Source of the DNA: Rotaria socialis
Lineage: Eukaryota; Rotifera; Eurotatoria; Philodinida; Philodinidae
NCBI GenBank assembly: GCA_905331475.1
Contig: CAJNYU010000496.1
Span: 62,001-126,000, forward strand
Length of the DNA: 64,000 nt
Direction of reading: 5' to 3'
The notes beneath the pieces are model-generated. The model was not told where the DNA came from and ran no database searches. It worked only from the letters and a program-made list of their open reading frames with translations. The position numbers were made by a program, and so were the translations under genes. Each line of letters starts with the position of its first letter. Positions within the stretch are counted from its first letter, which is position 1. This document shows positions 54,884-64,000 of the stretch, piece after piece.

Positions 54884-57128
54884 ATGATTGCCAACGATAG
54901 TAACGTAACAATGCCACGTATTGAATGGCTTCCCGGTTTACAATTAGCAGCTTGTATTTTTTATAGTATTATACTTTTGGTGGGTGTTACCGGTAATATT
55001 CTCGTTATTGTTATTGTGATGAAATATCGACATATGCGCAATGCAACTAATTTTATGTTGACAAATTTATCTGTTGCCGATCTATTTCTTCTATTATTTT
55101 GCACAGCTGACGGTTATCAACATTTGTATGGAAAAGATAAGCACCGTTTAGGCAAATTCATGTGTATGTAAACACAAAACAAAATACAATGATTAGTTCT
55201 ATTGGGAAAAAAATTCATTTTTTTGTGTTGTATTTATTTTTAGGTCGATTCAGTCCATTTGTTCAAAATGTTACAGCCACATGTTCTGTTTTAACTATTA
55301 TGGCAATCAGTTATGAGAGATTCGTTGCAATTTGTAAACCATTAAAAGTGAGTAGACGATGAAAACATGTATATCATGAAGCAAAATATTATCTTATATA
55401 GACATCTCCACACCCAACCTTATTTCAAACCATACCAACAGTTGCTCTCTTTTGGCTTATCTCTTGTATAATTTCAAGCCCTTTTTTTATATTCACAAAG
55501 ACATATATAATGGAATCAACTTACAATGAAATTATTGTTGCCTGTAATGCAAAATTTCTTGTTGTCCACATTTTTTGTTTATTCCTTTTCGTAGGTTTCA
55601 CACAATTTCCGTTTTCATGGGCAACTTGGTATCTTATACCATGCACCTTAATTATTTACTTGATCATTTTAATTCTACTTTGTTACTGGAATTATTCTAT
55701 TTGTCGTATACTTTTTAATCGTGAAGCTCTTTTACGTGACAATACAATTGTAACACGTTATCGCCGACAAGTAGCTCGATTACTCATTGCTTTAATTGTT
55801 TCATTTTTCGTACTAATTTTACCGCATAAAATTTGGGCTATCATTCAGCCACAATTGAGTCTGGATCAATTTCATCGGCTTGGATTTCATCGCCATTCAT
55901 TTCTTATCATCGCTACGCGTTCTTTACTTTATTTGAATTCCACTGTAAGTTTCAATGAAATCATAAACATTGTTTTACAATTCTTAGCGTAGAATTCTGG
56001 GAAAAATTGATACAAAAACAGAAGCATATTTTTTACTTTTTGTAAGACTACCTTTCGAGAAACTTCAAGTAAATATTGATTTATTCTTACCTAGTAATCC
56101 ACTTAAGTGTAAACCTCTGCTGTCGATATTTCAAAATTCTTTTTTTAAAAGAGTTATGTTCCCATCTGTCTTTCTAAACAGACATAAATATTTTAATAGA
56201 ATGACGTGCATCATACAGAACAGTGTTTGACACAAAAATATTCATTGCCACTAGGGTTTTTCTCAATATTTTTTTAATCGTATTCATTCTTTTACTAGTA
56301 TGATATTGTTGCTATTGTAGAATGAGAAACTTGTCTTCTGATGTAGATGAAATCAAATCAAAGATAGTGTCAATAATATACACATTCTAAATCGTCTATT
56401 TTACAAATGATTATTTGCTTTTATTTACACACGCACTGATATTATATATATATGATCATATCAAAGAAAAACAAAGAGGGAAAGAACTCCAAGCAGGTCA
56501 CGAAGAACAAGTGACTATCACTATGTACTGTGAATAAGAAGGAAATACTTGTTACAAATGGAATGAAAAAATAACAATAAGGATAAAAACATGTCTAATG
56601 GCGCATCGTATAGCAGGAAAGATCAGTAAAAAAGTTGACAGCGAGTTTGCAAGCATCAGGTTAGCGCTTCCAATTCATGACAATATAATAATCATGGCTT
56701 CAAACACGTATAATCCATGATTACGACAATGCAAGTGTACTGTAGATAAAAGATAAAGTCGTAAAACTGACTCGAAACATTTTTTTTTTAATCAATAGAT
56801 CAATCCATTACTTTATTCCATCATGTCAACAAAATTTCGTCTAAGCTTCACTAGTCTTTATCAGGGATGTTATGCGCCATCAACAAATCAGCGCACATCA
56901 ACTGTACTATCTTGTAAAGAATATTCAAAGCGACCAATGTTAACCAGTACGAATAGAGATTATCTTGGCGGTAGAGTATCAACAACAAGTGGATTGGCAT
57001 ATTATCCAACAAAAATTGCACAAATTCAAGAGAAAAAAATGCTTCTGAACGATAATACTCCAACACCAATGACAGCAACAACAATCGATGAAACAAAATT
57101 TACTTTTCCAGATGAAAACAAAAATTAA
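54884..57128 (+). CDS. Class A (rhodopsin-like) GPCR, peptide-receptor type
   Basis: Four exons: 54884-55163, 55244-55347, 55402-55944, 56799-57128, joining in phases 1, 0 and 0 to 418 aa. Seven membrane segments are visible. TM1 has GNILVIVIV; TM2 NLSVADLFLLLF; the TM3 cysteine lies in KFMCRFSPF and pairs with C of IVACNAKF in loop 2. The DRY position reads YERFVAIC. TM6 has FFVLILPHK instead of the usual CWxP. TM7 is split by an 854-bp intron: LLYLNST, then INPLLYSIMSTKFR, the NPxxY motif. N-glycosylation sites NDS and NVT lie at the start. The S/T-rich tail of about 85 residues could be phosphorylated. The scaffold looks like a neuropeptide receptor; the ligand is unknown. The stop overlaps AATAAA. 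Confidence 0.9.
55945..56798 (+). other. Intron inside TM7 of the GPCR
   Basis: GTAAGT donor and TTTAATCAATAG acceptor. Inside, a chance AATCCACTTAAG mimics the NP motif but does not fit a splice site in phase. Confidence 0.75.
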
Positions 57129-57132
57129 TAAA
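57127..57132 (+). terminator. Poly(A) signal overlapping the GPCR stop codon
   Basis: Stop TAA runs into AATAAA (TAATAAA), as in the PDZ gene. Confidence 0.5.
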
Positions 57133-60040
57133 ATAATGAATATACGTGTGTTTTCATCATTTTTCTTGAAGTATTTTTGTAAAATATATGTTGTATGAGC
57201 CAGTCCACATAAGCCACACCCGGTTTTACTCAATCAGAGATCCCAAGCGTTTGACTGCACCCTTGGGTGATCCTCCGCTTCGTAGTGTTTGAAAAGTTAT
57301 TTTGAGCACCATCCCACTCATATCTTGAGAGAAAACCAATTTGGAAGGTGATTTTTCTATTGTTTTCATATAAAAGTCGTTAAAAAACGGTAAAAATTCG
57401 TTCGAAAGATCCTAATATCTCGACAGGGAGTTCTCCAATAAGGCTAAAAATTTGGTTCGAGGCTTAAACCAACATACTCTACAAGATGGGATAGATTTTA
57501 CGCAAATCTAGGAACTTCATTGAGCGCCCCTCTATGGTGATCGGTCGTGGTTTATGTGGACTGGCTCATTTATGAATCTATTTTAGCATGTAAATTGAAA
57601 TAAATATCATAAAAATGAGGTGTCATAAGGCGAACTAAAAGAATAATCTATTAAACAATGAATGTATATAACAGTTGTTATTAATGTTGGAAATATCTGA
57701 CATCAATGATTCAAAAAAAATCAGCATTTGATAGTTCCACAAAGAAATCAATTTAAGAAAACATTGATGTTTTTGTGTAAAACAAAATTTCATCTATAAC
57801 GTGACTTTTCAGTTCGACACTCGTGTTAATCTCTTGATTACCTCACTGACAACATTTCTTGAATGAGATCATATCATTTTAAAATGTCGGATTTTGATAA
57901 TTAATGCAAAGAATGCAATTTATTTTTAGGTATCAATCAATAGACTGGTAATATTGTTAATCTTTCAGAATCTTAATAGAATGAATCCAGAAAGTTATGA
58001 GTTAAGTTAGTTCTGCCTTTATGAAACACTTACCAGCGTATATTGTCATGTATTTTCGAAACAAATACTAGTGCGTTGGAAAACATGGCAGTATCAGTAC
58101 GACTATTATTTCTCTCTTTATACGAACATCTCAACCAATAGTTATGTTGACTAATTTAAAATAAATTGGTAGTATATTTTTCTACTCCAAACAAGTCTCT
58201 TTTAAGCGATCTACCAATTAATAGGATGACTCATCGCTTACTTTGAATAAAATAAATAATTCTAGTCAACCGATTCCAGTCGACTGTCAATAGTTAGAAA
58301 GTCCACAATGTATTCTTGGATATTTCTCGTTAATTTTCCACATGGATAGCAAAAAAAGCGCTTTAACCTCAGATGGTTTTATATTATACTATTTAATAAT
58401 CTATAAATAGTTCGCAGTGCCCAGATGAACTACAGAAGCTTTCTTCGTGTTGCATTATCCATCCGACCCAAGAAGAAACGCTTTTTCGTTTTATGAACAA
58501 CAAATCTGTGCTAAATCATGTTATAGTATCTATCAGATTATCATAACAAGTCGATGCTGCTCGGCATATTTTTGCAAACATTCGGTCGGAAAAATTTGTT
58601 CTATAGAATGCACCGAAACTGTGATATTCAGCGGCATCTACTGATTAATTAAGCTCTAGTTGAGCATACTTATTTTATAATATTTGTTAATATATTTGTT
58701 TACAATCAGAAAAGAAGTATAAATATTACAATTATTACTATTCTAGCATGTTTTCAAATATTGACTTATGCATTGTTGTCATAGCATTGAGTAGAATAAT
58801 GACTGAAGGCAATAGAAAATTGAGTTATCTCAAGAAGTTATTTATTACCTTTCTCGATTCAAGAATAAAAATCAATAAAAAATAATCTTTATTCAATTAA
58901 AAAAAGAAGTTATCTTACAAAACGCAAGTCGACATTTGTATCATCTTGCAAAGTCTTAGTGACTTGTTTTTACCGATCATACATGATATAATTGCCGATA
59001 TATTATCCAGTGCTGTAATTAGCACGCTTATGGCAACATTAAAAATTCCAGAAACCCGGCAACAACTTCAAACTCGATTTCATACGAATACAATTAGTCG
59101 AGAAAGTATCAATGACATACAGGTGACTACATTACTTTTTCAAATAGAAATGATTGAAATAACAAAAAGAAATGTTGACAGAGGAAGCAATAGAAATGTA
59201 ATCTTTCTTTTTGTTCTTGTGTATGTATGAAAAGAAAAAAAGGCATAGGAGAGAGAAACTTAAGCGCTTTGTTCTTATTTTCATAAGAAAAGCAATCCCA
59301 CAAATTGTTCTTTTACATCTTGCCTCGTATATATAATTAATAGAAGCTAATCACGGAAAAGCTGGTTTATTCTCGTATGGTTAATAATAATATTGAAATA
59401 CTTTTTTTTGGTCGAAGAATACGATAGAAAATAAAAACTTCTTATTTCCTGCTAACATACATTGCAGAAAATTACTAAACGTCATGTAGAAAAAAAATCA
59501 ATGAGCATACGATTACGGCAAACAATCATGAGCAGACGCTTTTAATCATGCTCGATAAAATAAAACATTCTTCAATATGTCAAATAATGCTTTACTTTCT
59601 CGAGTTATTATCAATTAATCTAGTGCAATGCATTGCCTTTTATTTTAAACGTTTTTCTCTCGTTCGATGATAGATCAGTAAAAACAATTATTATAAATAT
59701 AGATTTCTCTTTTTATTTATTTGCATTAGATTTTAACTTGAAACTAAAATGGTTCTCGCATTGCAAATATCTGTGTGTAAACGCACAATTCTTTGTTCTT
59801 TTATTTGACTTTGACGAGTAAGAAATCTTTAGTTCCTCGACGCACATACACCGTCTTACTTAGCAACGTATTTATATATGTATATACATAAGCGCAAACA
59901 CTTACTCAGAAGATTCTTCATGTTGAATTATATGAAGCGATAAGAGACGTTAATATATAACAGTATACAAAGATAGTAACTATAACAACTATTTCTCCTT
60001 TTCTATACGAGAAGAAATAGCATACGATACAATTAATAAG
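57129..60040. other. Intergenic between the GPCR and the dynein gene
   Basis: Contains the MITE above, then AT-rich DNA. An open frame at 58946-59230 has no ATG start and no family resemblance. The dynein promoter should lie in the last few hundred bases. Confidence 0.6.
57196..57568. mobile_element. MITE of 373 bp with 17-bp perfect terminal inverted repeats
   Basis: Left end TGAGCCAGTCCACATAAG, right end TTATGTGGACTGGCTCA; the match continues imperfectly to about 23 bp. The interior is less AT-rich than its flanks and has no open frame. It begins 67 bases after the GPCR stop. No clear target-site duplication. Confidence 0.75.
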
Positions 60041-63000
60041 ATGTTTTCACGACCGAGAGCGAATGTCTCGGTTGTTGAATATGCGGTGAGCCATTTAATA
60101 TAGATTTTTCAAATAAGATAATTTGTTTCTATTATGTTCTTAGCAACGCCTTCGTGATGAACGTGAACAGAAACGATCAGGCCTCGATGACCGACATCGA
60201 TATTTTTTTGATATTATCGCAACTCGAATTGGAAAACTGCGCTCCGAAGTTGAAGATAATATTCTTGAAAGTCCCAACGTAAGTTTATCATCTTGAAACA
60301 ATATCATTCAAAAATAATTGTATTATCATATTAGTTTAATTTTATGAATCAATTTTTCATTGCTGATGGCAATCAATATCTGGTTTTTTTCTATCAAGAA
60401 CCTGAAATAGAAAACACTCAAAGTGAACGTATGAAAAAATAACTTGTACTTTGTTGTTATGCTTGAATTTTCAAATAAATTTGTTTTCTAGTTGACATAT
60501 ACCGACCTCGTCATTCATCATATTCTAGTCGGTCAGGTGAAAGTAGTACAAAAAAGATAACAACTAAAGTGATTATAGCTAATCCAAATGAGCAATCACT
60601 TCACGGAATATGTCTATCTTTCATACGGAATTCAAAAGCACTGATGATCACAGAACAAAATATCGCTGCTGTACGTTATTCAACGTTCAACTAACTGTCG
60701 TTGACATGCTATAATACCTCGTTAAATTGTTTTTTTTATTGTAGGAAGTATGTTTTTATGCATTCGAATGCAATGCTGGATCGTTATTGGAAGCATTAAG
60801 TCGATCAATATCGGATGTTTATGTACCGTATCTTCAAACAACTGCAATGAATTGGAGTCCGAATAAGGATCCAATGGTTAAAATTAAATTTCTTGGCCAA
60901 TTGAATAATTTTATTGATACACTAAATAGTGCAGATGAAAGTGTCAAAGAAAAAATTCTATTAGCACCGTGTCGAGATATTGATTTGAAACAGATAAAAA
61001 CTGCGGCTGATTATGTTTCGGTAGCATCAAGTAGTGAATATTTATCATATATTGAAGAAACCATGAAAAAATGGATATCTCAATTGGAAGCAGTAAAAAA
61101 TTGAAAACGAATCGTATTTTATTAGAAAAATTAATTTTCTCTTTTCTTTTTATTTCCCAAAAAAATTAAAAGGTTTTAGCAGAAAGCGAACAAATTCGTC
61201 GTGAAGCCGATGATATTGGTCCACGAGCTGAATTGAACTATTGGAAACGACGCATGACAAAATTTAATTTTCTACTTGATCAAATAAAAGCACATGAAGT
61301 AAAAGCTGTATTAACGATTTTACAAACTGCAAAATCGAAACTTATTCAAGTAAAATTCAAAATGAATTTATTCTCGATACATTCTTCTTCTTCTTTTTTC
61401 GATAGACATGGAGAACACTCGATGGAAAAATTACGGATGCAGCTAATGAAGCTAAGGATAATGTTCGATATTTATATACATTGGAAAAATTTTATGAACC
61501 ATTATATAACTCTGATCCAGTTGCAATGCTTGAATATATACCCGGATTGATTAATGCTGTACGAATGATACATTCGATTTCACAATATTATAATACATCT
61601 GAACGAATGACATCGTTATTTATAAAAGTGAGTTTGAGTTTTTTTTCTTCTTAAAATCATGGATTTGCTAGAAGAGAATAAGACCATTATTGTCATTAAT
61701 ATTAAATAAATTATGCACGAAGTAAACTTTGCTTAGTAGAGTTTCGATTTTTTTAAATAGAATATTGAAGAGAGAAAAAGTCTGAAGAGGAAGAAGTTGT
61801 TAGCGCTATCCCTGCGGGCATTCAAATGTAAGACATAGTGTAACTGCCGTTGTTAATCATGAGGAGATTTTATTTATAGATACGAATTGGAATTGAATGT
61901 TGAGACAAAAGTGTATCGAGAATCCAAAGTTTTACTCCTAAACTTCAATACTTTTTCAAGTAGTCGTTCCGCAGAATTTGTCGGATGCATTAAAAAGAAA
62001 CGTTTTTTTTATTAATATTTTTGTTGCTATTCTTTTTCAATCAATCATACATTCTATAAATGATTCGTAATGACCGGAACTTATGATGACGACAACATGT
62101 TTTAAAGTTCTATAGTGCTATATAATTATGTGTCTACATGTAGTTTTATTGAAAGCAATAATGAAAAGAAATGAAAGGAAATAATTGTAAGATACTAAAT
62201 TCTATAACGAGCATATTCAAGACTCAATTGAAAAACGATGTACCCATTGAGAGAACTCTACAATCCTTGTTTTAATATTACGCTCAAAAAACGTTTCAGT
62301 AATTTATTCATGCGACAAAAATTCTGATCATCAGGATCGAAATAATAATGACTAGAAGTGTTTGTTAAGTTCTATGATTTGTTTTTTGATTCAGCTCAGA
62401 TATCAATCGATGACAGGCTTGCAGAAAAAGTCATGTAAACTCCTAATGTGAAAGCCAACGAAGCTACGATGATTAAAGTAAAATACTTCTAAAATGTGTA
62501 TGTCATTGATTCTTCAATCGCAATGTGAGAAAAATATTTATTAAAATATGACATTTAACTTACACAGAATGAATGCAACTTTTCACAATATATTTAACAA
62601 ACGCTTAAATATCTAAACAATAATTAGGTGTGAATGAGATTAACTGTTTCTTTTAAATTCCTGGTTTTCATTAGCATGACAAATCAAAAAAATAGTAAAT
62701 TGTCGATACCATACTAATGAATTGTAACCTCGTTAATCTATCATTTTTGTTTTAATACTAACATAAATATGCTTGGTGTGCTATCAATATTATTCCGAGT
62801 TTAACTACCAATAAGTCATTATTAACGGCGAAAAAAAGAACCGATTTTCAATTTTTTAATAGATAACAAATCAAATGATTACCTCGTCGAAAATCTACAT
62901 CACGAGTAATTATAGCCAAACAGTTTGGTCACAAAGCCAAGAACAAGTTATATCCAAAATGCGTGATTGTATTAAATTAAATAAAGAATATCAATTTTCT

Positions 63001-64000
63001 TTTCAATTAACAAAAACTAAATTAGCGTCGAGTTCTACTGAACGTCCATTTGATTTTAGTGAAATGTATATATTTGGCAAATTCGATTCATTTGTGCGAC
63101 GATGCGAAAAAATTATTGATATCTATTCAATAATTAATATGTACTCGTGTTTAGCTGAATCTAAAATCGAAGGTATATCATCATTTCATTTGAAATTTAA
63201 TGGTATGGTTATAACGCTGAAGAAACAAGATTACGATTTTTTGGATCAACGTAAACAAGAAGTTGATCATGATTTAGATGATTTCCGTCAGTCTGTAGGA
63301 GATCTTCATCAAAATCTAAATGTATTTCTTGATAAATATTTTGATGCTATAAAAAATACTGAACGTGCATTAACGACATTAAAACGTTTTGAAAAATTAA
63401 AAATACCAAATATTGGTTTAAACGAAAAATATGTAAAGATTCTACAGCAATATTCAAAAGATGTTGATTTAGTAGCAAAAATTTATCAAAAATATTCTGC
63501 CGAACCACCTATTCAAAGAGATTTACCACCAGTTGCTGGTAGGAAAAGCTCGATGCATTGTTGGTTTCTTATTTATTTTCTTTTTTTTTGTAAGGTCGAA
63601 TTATTTGGGCTCGACAACTATATAAACGTCTTCAACAACCCATGGATATATTTGTTGCTAATAAAACAATTCTTCAATATCCTGATGCAAAAAAAATCAT
63701 TAAAAATTATAATCAATTATCGAAAGTGCTTCTTTCCTATGAAATTCTCTATCATCGCGGATGGCTTCGTCAAGTTGATGTTGTATCAACTGGTATTCAT
63801 TCGAGTATATTGATTCGTGTTAAGCGTGATGAAGCCGGACCAGCTGCATCCATTAATGGACAATCACCATCATCATCATCAATCGTAATGTCAACATCGG
63901 ACACGAATCCTGAATATTTTGTTAATTTTGATCCAAATATTCTTGAATTAATACGTGAAACTCAATGTTTAGCACGTTTAAATTTAGAAATACCTGAAGA
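60041..64000 (+). CDS. DNAH5/8: Axonemal dynein heavy chain, DNAH5/8 type, N-terminal part (runs off the window)
   Basis: Motor subunit of the ciliary outer dynein arm; this part is the tail (DHC_N1) that docks intermediate chains. Exons: 60041-60085, 60144-60278, 60335-60428, 60492-60670, 60745-61092, 61173-61349, 61406-61627, 62863-63538, 63595-beyond 64000; all joins are in phase. Landmarks: [110 protein letters not shown] and [16 protein letters not shown], which match DNAH5/DNAH8 tails. The first exon, [15 protein letters not shown], starts at ATG 60041 right before a GTGAGC donor. The motor, stalk and ATP sites lie outside the window. A serine-rich insert ([11 protein letters not shown]) occurs in the last exon seen. 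DNAH5 and DNAH8 cannot be separated here. Confidence 0.93.
61628..62862 (+). other. Intron between dynein exons 7 and 8
   Basis: The longest intron of this gene in the window (1.2 kb). The flanking exons are contiguous in family alignments, so no exon seems hidden here. Confidence 0.7.

Noticed and set aside
56085-56130. AATCCACTTAAG in the GPCR intron, which looked like the NPxxY exon
   Set aside because: It cannot be spliced in phase with canonical sites, while the exon at 56799 gives INPLLY in phase.
58946-59230. Plus-strand open frame before the dynein gene
   Set aside because: No ATG, no family match, and the dynein reading starts cleanly at 60041.
1-64000. tRNA, rRNA, CRISPR and telomere-like repeats
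   Set aside because: Looked for on both strands by eye; none recognised.

Overview
The window is animal nuclear DNA: AT-rich, with protein genes split by mostly short GT-AG introns, a class A GPCR, a ribosome-biogenesis factor and an outer-arm axonemal dynein heavy chain, so the host has motile cilia. The general style (very AT-rich introns, sacsin family, ciliary genes) would fit a bdelloid rotifer, but this is an inference; nothing in the sequence fixes the species.

Layout. Minus strand, 0.1-46.6 kb: a small intronless two-PDZ protein (115-879); a very large sacsin-like gene (2580-38523) whose 18 common exons I could join in frame from splice sites, coding for about 3,520 aa with a degenerate sacsin-repeat ATPase-like block, a DnaJ domain and a C-terminal HEPN domain; and a 15-exon CEBPZ/NOC1 gene (40070-46601, 841 aa). 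Plus strand, 47.7-64 kb: a 108-aa NTF2/SnoaL-like protein, a gene-poor 6.8 kb stretch with a GC-rich inverted-repeat element and a minisatellite, a four-exon GPCR (418 aa) followed by a 373-bp MITE, and the first nine exons of a DNAH5/8-type dynein heavy chain that runs off the right edge.

The most unusual structure is the 5' side of the sacsin-like gene. At least nine short ATG-containing exons, each ending at a GT donor in phase 1, lie upstream of the ATPase-like exon (33.1-38.5 kb) or inside the large intron between exons C and D (21.4-27.0 kb). They look like mutually exclusive alternative first exons. Those in the inner intron would give proteins that lack the ATPase-like block. Several encode different apparent address signals, including a basic NLS-like peptide and an MGNTTTC myristoylation/palmitoylation-like start. 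Because exons C-I and M through the microexon are all symmetric phase 1-1, any of these first exons could join most of the body in frame.

The sequence also shows an assembly seam: a single N at 34356 is flanked by repeated sequence that looks like two alleles, one with a 753-bp deletion, placed end to end. No rRNA, tRNA, CRISPR, retrovirus-like element or complete DNA transposon was recognised.
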